Below are positions 46,860 to 58,908 of a stretch of 64,000 bases of DNA, piece by piece. The stretch spans positions 248,001-312,000 of the forward strand of contig QNQO01000604.1 in the NCBI GenBank assembly GCA_003290165.1. Direction: 5' to 3'. The stretch comes from Berberis thunbergii (taxonomy: Eukaryota > Streptophyta > Magnoliopsida > Ranunculales > Berberidaceae). Position numbers and translations under genes: made by a program. The stretch's first letter is position 1; the number at the start of each line of letters is the position of its first letter. Under the pieces are notes generated by a model. It was given only the letters and a program-made list of their open reading frames with translations. It did no database searches and was not told the origin of the DNA.

Positions 46860-48648
46860 CACTACAAAAAAAAAAAGACGATTCAGCATTGTCAAAAAAT
46901 CGTCGCTAATTGTCAAAAAATCGTTGCTAAAATGAATTAGCAACAACACAACAACCGTCGCAATACCGTGGCTATTTTAATCGTCGTTATTTAAATCAGC
47001 AACTGTAAACTATCCCGTAGCTAATTTGCATCGGCAAAAAACCGTCGCAAACTCAAAAAATTACGTCGCTAAAGCTATTGAAAATTTCGACCAAGACTGT
47101 CGCAACTTGAAAAATAGCGACGATTTTTTGCCGTTGCTATTTAGCGATGGTTTTTGCCGTGGCTATTTAGCGACAGTTTTTTGCCGTCGCTAAATTGCAA
47201 ATCAATTTGACAAAATAGCCATGGTATTTGTCGTGGCTATTTAGGGACAACTTTGTTGCAAATCATATTGACAAATGAAATTTACAAATTACAAATTACA
47301 AATTACAAATGATAATTCATTTTTATAATGAAATTAGCTATTAATGATTGTCCATTCTTAAAATTAATATCAACTACCAGAACTAAACTTAATTGATTAA
47401 AATTATAACAAAATTACACAGAATCTCTAGAATATCATACAAAAATTACAAAGAATCCATACAAAAATGACAAAAGCCCACAAAAAAAAATTCGATCTGT
47501 AGTATATCTGAGGCGGTCAGGATCGGTGTCGAGGGAGGCGGCGAACTTCTCCTCTGTGGGTTTTCTTCTCTGTAGGTTGAGAGAAAAATTTTGGTTGAGA
47601 GAAAATTTTTGGTTGAGTTGGTTTGTAGAGAAAATTTAAATTTCTATAGAGAGAGGTAATTGAAGGGGATTGGTTGTGTTAGTTTCACACGGATCGGTGA
47701 CATGGTTTGGTTTAGTGCTTTGTATTGAGCTAAAGTTTTTGGCTGTTATTGACGGTTGAGATGAGGTTTCACGCGGATAGGTGATGTGGTTTTTTTTTAA
47801 ATATTAGCGACAGTTGTTTGCCGTCACTAATAAAAAAATAATATAAAACTTAGCAACGGTTTCTTGCCGTAGCTAAATGTTTTTGTATATAAATTTATTT
47901 TTCAAAAAAACCAATTAGCGATAATAAAAAAATAATCTAAAACTTAGCCACGGTTTATGGCCGTAGCTAAATTCTTTAGTGTAATTTTTTTTTCAAAAAA
48001 CCAATTAGCAACGGTTTTTTGCCGTAGCTAAATGCTTTTGTGTATAATTTTTTTTTTCAAAAAAACCTTTAGCGACGGTAAAAACCGTCGCTAATAAAAA
48101 AATAATCTAAAACTTAGTCATGGATTTTTGCAGTAGCTAAATGCTTTTGTGTATAATTGTTTTTTTCAAAAAAGTCATTAGCAAAACCATTAGCGACGGT
48201 TTTTTGCCGTCGCTAATAAAAAATAATCTAAAACTTAGCCATGGATTTTTGCCGTAGCTAAATGCTTTAGAGTATATTTTTTTTTTTCAAAAAAGCCATT
48301 AGCGACGGTTTTTAGCTGTCGCTAATAAAAAAATAATCTAAAACTTTGCCACGATTTTTCGCTGTAGCTAAATGCTTTTGTGTATAATTGTTTTTTTCAA
48401 AAAAATCAATTAGCCACGGTTTTTTGCCGTCGCTAATAAAAAAAACTTTTAGGGACGGCTAAAAACCGTAGCTGCAAAGTTTTTTTTGTAAAACTTAGCT
48501 ACGGCTAAAAAAACGTAACTAAGAAAATAATTAGCGACGATTTTTTACCGTCGCAAATTAATTAGCGACGGCTTTTTATGATTATGAGTTGAGTCAGCTA
48601 TCAAAAGCATTAGCGTCGATTTTTTACTGTCGCAAATATTTTAATTTC
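46860..48648. mobile_element. CACTA-like element made of AGCGACGG palindromes
   Basis: The left end is CACTACAAAAAAAAAAAGAC. The right end, reverse-complemented, reads CTCTACAAGAAATTAAAA, a one-base variant of CACTACAA. A matching 3-bp TSD was not found (ACA against AGG), so the exact boundaries are unsure. The body holds dozens of TTAGCGACGG / CCGTCGCTAA motifs forming hairpins. Between 47838 and 48350 it is arranged in a degenerate array with AATAATCTAAAACTTAG recurring at 47931, 48101, 48222 and 48332. There is no transposase. Confidence 0.6.
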
Positions 48649-48800
48649 TTGTAGAGAGGAGAAGTGATTTCGAGTCTCGAATATACCACTCAATATGTAA
48701 GATTGTTCCCCATGATTGATTAGTGGGCCCAATTTGTTATGTTATATTTTGTTACAGTTTGCTCTCTGTTATCCACATAATCTTTGTAAGATTCATTTAT

Positions 48801-48977
48801 GAGAAATTCTAAATGTCGAGGGAAAGGGCGAGGAAAGACACGTGGTGGGGTGGGGATCGTTCACCTCACTCGAGATGCATGCCGTCATTTTTGGTACGCC
48901 CATCTTGAGCGAGATGGACGATTCCCACCCCGCCACGTGTCTTTCCTCGCCCTTTCCCTCGACATTTAGAATTCCTC
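48801..48977. mobile_element. fold-back MULE-type MITE with two G-boxes
   Basis: This 177-bp near-perfect palindrome has arms of about 75 bp. The left end is GAGAAATTCTAAATGTCGAG and the right end is the inverse of GAGGAATTCTAAATGTCGAG. The 9-bp TSD TTCATTTAT lies at 48792-48800 and 48978-48986. Long inverted ends with a 9-bp TSD point to the Mutator superfamily. Each arm contains CACGTG (48839-48844 and 48934-48939). It ends 91 bp before the start codon of the peptide gene at 49069. Confidence 0.85.
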
Positions 48978-49068
48978 TTCATTTATAGTTGTTCTTTGGC
49001 AATTACCAATTTGAAATATTTTTTATTAGGTCCAACAATTCTAACACGAGGGAGAAAACAAGATAAAT

Positions 49069-49284
49069 ATGACAAAGAAAATGGTTTTTGTTGGGTTGAT
49101 GATCTGCATTGTTGTCCTCTCAAGTAGGCGTGTGATTGATGCAGTTTCTGTGAAAGACCCCAACCTTATCAACCAACCGATGGACAGTTATGACTCTAAA
49201 TGCATGACTGCATGTGTTCCAGCGTGCGGGGGTGCCGGAATCATTGAATGTGCAGTCGAATGCCGAAACAAGTGTCAAAAGTGA
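49069..49284 (+). CDS. small secreted cysteine-rich peptide
   Basis: An intronless 71-codon ORF. Residues 1-25 form a clear signal peptide: basic MTKK, hydrophobic VFVGLMICIVVL, then a polar cleavage region around VIDAV. The mature part carries six cysteines as C-X3-C-X3-C-X7-C-X3-C-X3-C (KCMTACVPACGG, then ECAVECRNKC). The doubled CX3C spacing would suit a helical hairpin held by disulfides, as in alpha-hairpinin-like or thionin-like plant peptides. I do not recognise the exact family. The ATG context (ATAAATATGACA) is plant-like. A TATA-like TTTATAG at 48983-48989 overlaps the MITE target duplication. Its role could be defence or signalling, which is inference. Confidence 0.75.
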   Translation: MTKKMVFVGLMICIVVLSSRRVIDAVSVKDPNLINQPMDSYDSKCMTACVPACGGAGIIECAVECRNKCQK

Positions 49285-49787
49285 ATAAACTATTTAATCA
49301 TTTCGATTAGTTTAAAGGGCGAAGCCTTTTTAGAACAATAGAAATATTATGAACCATATTTATGGACTCCCAAAATTCGGTGGCATTGTTATAATATGTT
49401 CATGTTCTACATTCCCTCTTAACTTGGTGAATGATGTACTTGCTAAAAAGTAAATGTTGTAAATAGGAAAGAGTGGGATGTTCATAAATATCAAATGGTC
49501 AAACGTTCAGAGTTTTTTAACCTATTTTATTTCCTGTAATTGTGGGTTTTATTTATTTATTTATTTTTATTTACCTTCATATCAAAGCATTTAAGCATAT
49601 TACAACATTTAGGCACACAAATAAAGCCATGGATCTCATGTTTAGATTAGTGAGTAGCGCATCGGAGGCGGAGCCAGAAAAATTTGATGCCCCAAGCTAA
49701 AATACATAAATTAAAAAAAAAAAAAAAATGAATTTGTTAAATTCTAACCAAGCCAAAAATAATAATTGATGATACATCAAATAAGAC
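49285..49787. other. 3' region of the peptide gene and spacer
   Basis: No gene was seen. GGAGGCGGAGCCAGAAAA at about 49665 resembles an eroded hAT terminus of the family at 1509. An A-run lies at about 49714-49728. Confidence 0.4.
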
Positions 49788-50306
49788 TGATATCACAATC
49801 ATACACGTGGCAGAGATCGCCCATCACGAGGATCAAGTATCCCAATACCATGCCAATTTCTAAAGCCCGAAAAGGGCGAATTCAATTATAAAAGCCCAAG
49901 CAGGGTCCGTCAAAATAAATCATAGTCAGAGGCTCAAATCCAGACCCGATTGAGCTTTCCCTTAAAGAAGATGAATGTTACAGAGCAAAAAAAGTCTTGG
50001 AAGGAGTTACACCTCCGTGGTCGTATTTTCATAAAAGAGGAGACTGTTACAAGGAACGTCTCCGCTCGTTGCGCCTCACATACTTAAGTCATGCTGGGAA
50101 TTAACAACGACCATTATATAAGGTAAAGGAAACATTCGACAAAGATATGCAATTTTAATTGAGTTCTGTCCAGATTTATCTCCATCTCCAACTGAGTTAC
50201 TGACTTAAGCATCAGAGTGCTTTCGGCCACCAAAATGGTGGTCTTTGGCAATCTAACTTTTGATTCATAGGTCATACTTAAAGGATATCAAATTTTGGAT
50301 GCATCA
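49788..50306 (+). mobile_element. 5' LTR of the Tat-type element (approximate)
   Basis: It ends GATGCATCA at 50306, followed by ATTTTCCGCCATCCGTGGGG. This resembles the primer-binding region GGCGCC..CTGTGGGGA of Tat elements. A TATA box TTATATAAGG lies at 50114. The left boundary (TGATATCAC at 49788) is a guess. Confidence 0.5.
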
Positions 50307-50410
50307 ATTTTCCGCCATCCGTGGGGAATGACAGTTTTCATTTCAAGAAGAGATTCTGCAGTAGGAAACTTCTTCAATCCTGATCAAAGATTAAGAAGAT
50401 TTTAGAATAG

Positions 50411-51770
50411 ATGGAATGCACCATAGAGCCTCAACCTAGCAGCAATCAAAGCGATTCCTACACTAGTGAAATTGTGTTACCTGCAATGCATGCTTCAAAC
50501 CCAATAACAATTCTCGAGCTTACCATCCCGGGTAAGAGAGAGCGACAATACAAAGCGATAGCCCATTCATCTCAAATATCTGGCGGCACCGCCATGGATC
50601 CTCGTGTGGATAAACTCATGAACAAGATGGATCTTCTAATCAAAACAGTGGGCAACTCACTCAAGAGCGTGCTCAATCTGCCAACCACATTCGAGAAAGT
50701 AATGAAATTTCTGCAAAACCTCAGCAAGTGAACTTCAAAAGTAATAATGATAGGACCCCTGTGCAAATTTCATTTAGGATCGGAGTCACAGATCCTAACG
50801 TGCCGTACAAATTGGCCAAACCATCGTTCTCTGACGCGCTCATGATAACTCCTTTACCAACAAAGTTAACTCAACCAATGTTCGAGATGTACGATGGCAC
50901 TACCGATCCCACCTACCATCTGCGGCATTTCCACCACATGATGACGTTAAAAGAGAACACAAAGTTTGTCTTATGCCGAACATTTCCAACTAGCCTCACC
51001 TCAACATCAATGAATTGGTTCAATAGTTTGCCATCGGCAATCAACGAATGAGAAAAGGCTCACGCTATCTGCTTCACATCAGATAGAAGCATGAAGAAAC
51101 CATAAGGGAATACGTCACTCGTTTTACAAACGAGATGACCATGATTGACAGCTGTAGCGATGTCACATCCATCGCCACCTTCACAGCCGAACTAAAAAGG
51201 GGAATATTCTATGATTCCCAGAATCTAGACCCCGGAAGAATATGATTACTTTATTGAAGACCGCTCAAAAACACATCACCCTCAAGGAGATGGTGGCTGC
51301 CAGGAGGAAGAATGAATCTAAAGTGAGACACTTCAGCCTACCGAGAGAAGAAAGAAGAAGGATGGAGAGATGACATGACTCGAGAAGAAAGTAGCTAATC
51401 GAAAAGACATTGAACGAATGGCAGAGGCAAGTTCGCCCAACGAAAACCAAAAAGTTGCAACCCGAAGGAACAAAACACGAACGGTCGACAAGCAAACCGT
51501 CCACAACTTTGAAAAAGTTTAGCTGAGGTCCTGAAAACTATGGAGAAATGGGAGGACATTAAGTGGCTACCCAAAATGAGAGGAGATTCAGATGGATGAA
51601 ATAAAAACATATATTGCTCTTTCCACGAGGGCTACGGGCACCGCACCGAGGACTGCTACAACTTGAAGGACGAGATCGAGCAGCATATCCAAAAAGGACG
51701 ACTTAGAAAGTTCATTAGGTGGAAAGAGTCCAAAGGAAAACCAGGTCAAAGGAACAATCAAGGGAGTTGA
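50411..51770 (+). pseudogene. Ty3/gypsy gag
   Basis: Two main readings (50411-50731 and 50728-51051) and later fragments follow one gag protein. The capsid-like core has MFEMYDGTTDPTYHLRHFHH and TSLTSTSMNWFNSLP. ETIREYVTRFTNEMTMIDSC follows in another frame near 51090-51150. Near 51610-51670 there is YCSFHEGYGHRTEDCYNLK, a zinc-binding type motif. Stops and frame changes separate them. The end runs into the LTR insertion at 51808. Confidence 0.75.
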
Positions 51771-51807
51771 TATACATCTTACATGGCATAATCAAAGAGA
51801 AGGAGCT

Positions 51808-53376
51808 TGATTTGTTCAAAAATTTTGTTGCCTATAACTCTAAGCAAATCAACAAAAAAAATTTATGTTTGTTTTTTTCCCTTCTTATCAATTACCTGCA
51901 AAATTCTAAGAAAAATACAAACAAAGTGATTCGTAGGGGTTATCCCCTACTCACCAAGTTAAAGGATTCAAGCTCAAAATTTTAGAAGATCAAATAAAGA
52001 TAAGAATTGGTGGAAACAAGGTAAATAAGATTTGGAGAATAAAAAATAATTTTTTTAACAAACTTTTATTCGAAATTGAGGATGAAAATTACTAAACAAA
52101 TTTACCAATTAAAATAAAGGTCTCAAGGATTGGAGAATCCACCTCTTAGCTTTGTAGAGATTAATTTAACATATTTTGTAAATATTTTTTTGAAACACTT
52201 GCACCAATTCCTTTAATTTTTCAAAACCAATGCTTAAAAGAAAAATTCTTTTCTAAGATTGAATTTCCTTACCTCTTTCGATGATAAAAGAAACTCCTTA
52301 ACCATCATTAATCTACCCCTCTTTTGATGGCGATTTTTCACTGAATGGTTATAATTTACGAAGAATTGAAAAAATATAAAAAACAAATATAATTCTTATT
52401 TCCAAGTCCATATCTTCATTTCGCATAATCCTTCGTCATCCATCTTTTGATTTGACAACTTTGATTCATTGGTTGAATCTGGAATTAATAGAAATAATAC
52501 AAGTTTTATTATATTTTGTGTTAAAAAAAAATCTCAACATCACTCAAGTAGGTTTCATCTCCTCTCTTTGAATGGAGAGGTTTAGCCTACCATTGTCATT
52601 CTGATGAAATAATCTATGAGTGGAACTAAAAAGGCAGATGAGGAAGTAAACTAATTAAATTAAAAGACAACTAATGCCTAAAAAAATATTAACTTTTATT
52701 AAATTCAAAGCTAAAAACTTACATATAACTTGAATGAAACTCTAACGAAAGAAAGAAAACTAATCTAAGCTATGCTAGAGATAAGAAAAAGATGTATGAA
52801 AAAAAAAATCTATTAGATGTTTCTTTCTCCAAGAGTTTGAGAGCATATTTATAGTGTTATCTTTCAAGCTAGAAATGGGATAAATCCTATAAATCCCTTA
52901 AATTATACACCAAATCATATCATATAAAATCAAGAAAGTTATAATTAGGGAAAGATACATCAAGATAATTCTAATTAGAGGTAGATACATAAGACAAAAC
53001 TCAAGATAATGGAATATTCTATGATTTGATCCTTGGAATATGCTTTCGATTGATGTTTTATTTGTCTTTATGATTGCATGCTTCACACTTGAAGTTCTTA
53101 TCTTGAAACATGCCATATGTCTCCATGAACATGGCCCAAATGCCTCAAATTTCGTAAAAAAAAAATTTATATAGATTTCACAATTTTTTCCAATTGTTGC
53201 GATCATGCAAATTTATGGTAGAATTATCTCGAATTTTGCAAATTTATGATTTCCTGCAAAAATTATATCAATAATCAAATTCGAGACAAATAAAGACATT
53301 TAATTAATTTTAAGCACAACTAGAGACTAATAAATAGCTAAATGGGGCGTAAAATCAATGTTTGGAGTGTTTATCA
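51808..53376 (-). mobile_element. solo-LTR-like insertion, minus orientation
   Basis: The insert is 1569 bp. The ends are TGAT...ATCA, and a perfect 5-bp TSD GAGCT lies at 51803-51807 and 53377-53381. On the minus strand it has a TATA-like CTATAAATATGCTC near 52848, so the promoter points left. No internal coding domain is seen, so it is best read as a solo LTR. It separates the gag and protease parts of the host retroelement. Confidence 0.75.
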
Positions 53377-53381
53377 GAGCT

Positions 53382-53821
53382 ATCCAATCGGTCTCGAAAG
53401 CGATCAATCTGGGATTTACGAACAAAGATGAGATATCCGAAGCCTTCCACACAACGTGCCAGAAGGACGTACTGAACTCTGACATTCTCCAACGAGGATG
53501 CAAAGGGAGTCCATTTCTCTCATAATGACTCCCTGGTAATTTCAGTACCGATAGCCAGGTGGGAGATCAAAAGTGTACAAGTCGACACAGGCAGCTAGGC
53601 CAACCTTTTGTACCTAACAACATTCCAAATATATGTTGTTCACCGAAGAAATGCTCTCGCCCAATGATCAACCAATGGTGGGTTTCAGCGGAGAACAATG
53701 TTGTCCACTCATAATGATCCAACTACCAGTTGAGGCGCGAAAACCAAAGAGACAACGAGTCATGTTGATAGATTTCCTAGTTGTCGTCGCTCCATCCACA
53801 TACAACATACTTCTCGAAAGA
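53382..53821 (+). pseudogene. Ty3/gypsy aspartic protease, 5' part
   Basis: Readings include FSHNDSLVISVPIARWEIKS followed by VQVDTGS, the catalytic Asp-Thr-Gly, then a stop and ANLLYL. The 53633-53824 reading ends APSTYNILLER, the usual end of these proteases, and is cut by the LTR inserted at 53822. The next residues (PWIYKMGAV) resume at 55487. Confidence 0.75.
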
Positions 53822-55481
53822 TGATAGGGGCATAATTATGTTATTTTTAGTACCATATTTCTATATGTATTACTAGCTATTATTTGTTAATTATGGTACT
53901 AATTGCTATTTTCATGTTTTTGTAGGTTTCCAATTACAATACTTTAAAATAGAAGCAAATTGGCAATTTAGGAATACTAATTGCACAAGGACTCCACACC
54001 AACAAGGAAACCACACAAACAAGGAAACCACACAAGCAAGGAAACCACAGAAAGAAGAAAACAAGAATAAAAAGGGGACATACCTGGCTTCGAGGGATCA
54101 TCCATCGACCCATCCAGCAATAGCATTCATCCATCGCCAAAACCTAACCCACCATTGATCCACGACTTCCATCATCCATCCACACTCACAAACCCTAGCC
54201 GCCGTCACCCACCATCCATCTCCATCGTCCTCCTTCACCTTAGCCCTTCGTCCTCAGTTCATCATCCACCGATCTAAAATCTCTTCATCAGAACCTCCTC
54301 GCACCGAAACCCTCGTCTCAATCCTCTCTATCTGTCCCTCATTATAGCAGACCCCTTCTCCTCTCGACAACCTTCGTCGTCTTCCTTACACCCACAGTCG
54401 CCTCATCCCTCTCTCACCTGACTCCCTCATCTCCATCCCCTTCACATCCTCTTCTCACTGAAACAGAGAAACTGAAGAAGCAGAACGAAGGGAGCTAAGG
54501 AAGCTGCGAAGGAGCAAATCGCGTGAGGAGGGTGAAGGATAATATCGCGCTATTCACACCACAATTTCCACTCAGTACCACCACGGAACAGGCGACAGCG
54601 TTCTTTTTAATCTCTTTCTCTGATTTTAGTTTGATTATTGATTATGGATTACTGTTTGAACATAATTAATATGTCTAGCTAAACTCCTCTTAGTTAGGGG
54701 TGGATTCGAAGCCCCGAACATGTGCTTTATAAATTAGTTGAATTTAATCTTCCTTGCTATTAGTGATTGTGTTTTGCTTAACTACTTTATAGAGAACTTT
54801 TCTTTGTATGTTTGTTAAGGTGGCCAACTTAGTAAGCATGCTAGGATCTAGGGCTAGAGTATAGGAGAATTTCACCTAATTGTTATGATTCTGTACTCAC
54901 AAGTAGTAAATACCAAGGAACGTTGGTAAGGTTAAGTAAAAACCTAGGCAAGAACAAGATGTTGATCATACTTGTGATTGCCTAGTCAGTGTTCATATTT
55001 TCCACAAAACTTAATGATCTTAGATTGCTATTTAACTTGCGATTCCTATTTAGATAGCATGATAAGAATAGTTTGAAAGCGACGCTTAGTTTAATTCAAC
55101 GAACTTGGGAAAATAATAAGATTAATGCAGTGCGGTCACGGTTAGTCTTGAGCATTGTCTCTCACGAGTTAGCAAGTGATTATTGAAGATTAATTTATAA
55201 GCATATGTTTGGTATGTGGAGATAAAATCCTTAGTTATTTTCTTATCTTTGCCATCGCTTTAGTTTATTATTTTACATTAATTTTCGTAGTTATTTTCAT
55301 AATTTAATTTAGAAAATCCAATCTCACTTTATTTAATTAATTAGGTTGTTAGTTGTCTTTTAATTATTATTAGTGTAATTAACAAGCCCTCTAATCCCCG
55401 GTCTAGAACGATCCCTACTTATTCTATACTACAAATCACAAAGCAGGGTATTAAGTTGTGTGCTACTAAAATAGCGCATCA
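53822..55481 (+). mobile_element. solo-LTR-like insertion, plus orientation
   Basis: The insert is 1660 bp, starting TGATAGGGGCATAATTATG and ending AATAGCGCATCA. The TSD is AAAGA at 53817-53821 and AAAAA at 55482-55486, one mismatch. Removing it joins ILLER to PWIYKMGAV in frame, which confirms the boundaries. The interior holds a CT-rich leader-like stretch (54150-54480) but no coding domain. The TGAT..ATCA ends match the other two LTRs in this region. Confidence 0.8.
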
Positions 55482-55486
55482 AAAAA

Positions 55487-56425
55487 CCTTGGATATACAA
55501 AATGGGTGCGGTATCCTCCACCATGCATCAATGCTTGAAGTACCATACTGACGATGGTGTTAGAATAATCAAAGGAGATCAGCCAGCTGCACGCGAATGC
55601 CACTATGCAACAATGAAAGCTCTGCACATATAGCAATTACTGCAATGATCAGAGGAGCCGCTACAGCAATCTGGTCAAACAAACCTGGCCTTTCGAATGA
55701 AAACATGACCCCAACTAGTCCAAGTGATTGACCAAACACTAGATAACCAAAAATGAAATCAGTCTACTTGGACAACGGAGGAAACAAAGCAGTTCGGATC
55801 GACATAAAAATCCACCCAATGAATGACTACTAAAAGACAACCAAGACATTTTTGCTTGGACATGGTTAGAATATGGACCCGGCTGTCATCACTCATAAAC
55901 TGTAAGTCAATCCGAACAAGAAGCTACTCTGACGAAAAAAATGTCCGTTGCCACGGAATGTAACCAAGCAATAAACGAAGAATTGCACTGTTTGAAAACC
56001 TTAGGAATGATCAGAGAATCTCACTATACGAGCTGGTTAGCTAACAAGGTGCTAGTAAAGAAGAAGAACGACATATGGAGGGTGTGTGTAGATTACATTG
56101 ACCTGAAAAAAGTCTGTCCAAAAGTCAATTTCCCACTCCCACGCATAGACCGGATAGTGGATGCCACTACCAAACATGAACTTCTGAGCTTCATGGATGC
56201 GTACTCTGGGAACAATCAGATATAAATGCACCCTCTTGACCAAAAAAGACATATTTTATAATAGAGAGAGGTACGTATTGTTGCCAGGTAATGTCATTCG
56301 GACTAAAGAATGCATGGGTCACATACCACCAAATCGGTAAGATGATGGAGGTGTACATCGATGATATGTTGGTCAAAATCTTACGCCGAGCAGACCACAT
56401 CGGCTTCGAAGATATAAAATGAAGC
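55487..56425 (+). pseudogene. Ty3/gypsy protease end and reverse transcriptase
   Basis: After PWIYKMGAVSSTMHQCLKYH the spacer leads to reverse transcriptase. The 55941-56225 reading has WLANKVLVKKKNDIWRVCVD, FPLPRIDRIVDATTKHELLS and FMDAYSGNNQI. The catalytic VYIDDMLVK lies at 56351-56377 after several stops. The motif set is that of Ty3/gypsy RT. Confidence 0.85.
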
Positions 56426-57320
56426 TGAACCTGGAGAAATACACGTTTAGAGTAGAATCAGGAAAATTCCCTGGATACATGGTCAACCAAATAGGAATGG
56501 AAGTTTATCCGAAACAAATACAAGCATTTCTCAACATGCAGTCACCAACGAACATAAAAGGCGTGCAAAATCTCAATTGCAGGATATTGGTTTTAAACAT
56601 ATTCATTTCCAAATCTTCGAACAAGTGTCTATATTTCTTCAAAATCTTGAAAAGAAACAAGACATTCAAGTATAACAAAGAATGCAAGAAGGCTTTCGAA
56701 AGCTTGAAGGACTACATGGGGAGCACAAAATTGTTGTCAAAACCAAGCACATGGAAAACACTGTATTTATACTTGTCCCTGTCTAATCACGCGGTAAGCT
56801 CAACACTAATACGGGAGGAAAAGGCATACAAAAGCTAAAGCAAAACACTTGCAGATGCGTAGATCAACTACCTGGCTTTGGAGAACCTGGTGTCGCCCTT
56901 ATCGTATCTTCAAAAAAGCTACGACCATACTTCCATCTCACCCAATCATTGTCATGACTGAACAACCACTTCGATCAGTATTGCCCAAACCAGAGCTATA
57001 TTGAAAAATGGTAAAATGGGCAATAGAACTCTAACAGTTCGACATTTGCTATGCCTCCAAAACGACAATAAAAGCTTACGCATTGGCGGATTTCATCGCC
57101 GAATTCATAAGCAGCAACGATCGCCAGCTAGACAGTAACCACGAGGAGGAACAAACCAAACAAAGCGTCCACAAATGGATCCTTCGTTGGGACAGAGCAT
57201 CCAATGAGGTGGGAAGTGCAACTAGAATGATCCTGTACAACTCAGAAGGTGTAACGTTAGAAAATGCGATAAAATTCAATTTCAATCCTCAAACAACAAA
57301 GCCAAGTACGAAGTAGTAAT
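56419..57320 (+). pseudogene. Ty3/gypsy RNase H region
   Basis: The 56419-56838 reading starts MKLNLEKYTFRVESGKFPGY, the thumb/connection segment, then has KKAFESLKDYMGS and YLYLSLSNHAVSS. The 57083-57316 reading (MADFIAEF, then KWILRWDRASNEVGS) matches the second, archaeal-type RNase H of Tat-lineage elements. Its usual catalytic Asp (VDGAS) appears as WDRAS. Confidence 0.7.
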
Positions 57321-57599
57321 AGTTGCGTTACAATTGGAAAACACTTGGGAATAAAATAAATCAACGCCTTCACTAACTCAAAATTGTGGTCAATCATTTG
57401 AACAACGAATTTCAAGTCAAAGATGCTCAAATGAAAGCCTACCACCAAAAGACCGTTGAGCTAATAGAAAGTTTCCAAACCTAAACCATTCAGCGATGTG
57501 CAATGGTAGAAAATAAAAGAGCTGACAAGCTAGCCAAGGAATCATCACGAGTTAAAAAAATGATAATCCACTCGTCACGATGCATGAAAGTTCCATACT

Positions 57600-58790
57600 G
57601 GAAAATAAAATCCATGAGGCATGTGCAAAAGACCAGGAAAATAATTGGACAATTCCAATCCTCGCATATATAATAAATGGATAACTTCCAGCAGACAAGA
57701 TGGAGGCTCGAACTTTTGGAATCATCATAAAACCTATAGGAATCATCAGGGAGGAAGAACACTAGCCCTAACTTTTGGATACTATTGGCCAACAATGCAA
57801 GCAGATGCAAATAAGCTCTTCCACACATGTGACGAATGCAAGACATTTGCCCCATATACTCACATGCCAGGCCAAAATTTAATCTCAATGAGTATTCCAT
57901 GGCCATTCTTTCAATGGGGATGGACATGCAGGACCACATTCAATGTCTAACAAGAAGAAATTCCTCCTCGTAGCGGTAGATTACTTCACTAAGTGGGTGG
58001 AAGTAGATCCGATGGCAAAGATAGGAGAAGCTCAAGTCAAAAGATTCCTTTGGAAAGACATAATATGTAGATTCGAGATCCCAAGAGTAATTGTTATGGA
58101 CAAAGGGAAGCAGTTCGAAGGTAGGAAGGTTACAAAGTTGTGCGCAAACCTAGGCATCCAACAACACTTCTCAGCACCCGCCCATCCATGGGCAAATGGG
58201 TAAGCTGAGGTCACCAACAGGACGATCCTAGAGGCAATAAAAAATAAGTTTGTCGCATTGAAAGAATTGTAGACATCCGAACTACCTAGCATCCTTTGGG
58301 TATGCAGAACAATGAAAAGGATTCCAATAGGGGATACTCTTCCGCCTTCGCATACAGGTCTGAAGCAATGATATCCATAGAAGTTGGTATGTCAACGTTC
58401 AAAATCGAAGAATTCCGAGCAGAGGACAAAAATAAAGCACTGAGAGCCGAATTAGATCTCCTAGAAGAAAAGCGATAAAATGCTTCTATCAAAACGAAAA
58501 CCTACCAATAGCGTATGGCCAACTATTATAAGAAAAAGGTAAAGCTTTGCACATTCAATATCGGCGATTAGGTACTCCGTAAAAATCAACACAAAGGAAC
58601 CAAGTCATAAGAATTCAACTCAACACAAATGAACCAAATGCGGGCAAACCGAATCTGAATTGGGAAGAGCCATACAAAGTGATGAAAATCAACAGACCAA
58701 GGACATACTAGTTAGAAAATACGGAAGGTGAACAACTACCACAACCGTGTAATGTTGAGCATTTGAAAAAATATTATCAATGAAACTCTT
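57600..58790 (+). pseudogene. Ty3/gypsy integrase
   Basis: The 57645-57950 reading has FGYYWPTMQADANKLFHTCD and CKTFA, the end of the zinc-binding domain. The 57943-58203 reading has VAVDYFTKWVEVDPMAK (first catalytic Asp), IVMDKGKQF (second Asp) and HPWANG, then a stop, then AEVTNRTILE with the catalytic Glu. C-terminal fragments run to about 58780. Confidence 0.8.
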
Positions 58791-58908
58791 TCTCATCCTC
58801 CATTTCGCGTTCAAGCGACAAAGTCTAGTTGGAACAAAGAAGTCAGACTAAAGTTTTACTCGAAGAAACACAACAACACCACCAAAGCATTGAGCTACAA
58901 GTAAAACC

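Noticed and set aside
46880..48600. Possible CRISPR-like array of repeated palindromes
   Set aside because: Spacing and sequence are irregular, the setting is a plant nuclear genome, and the ends resemble CACTA termini.
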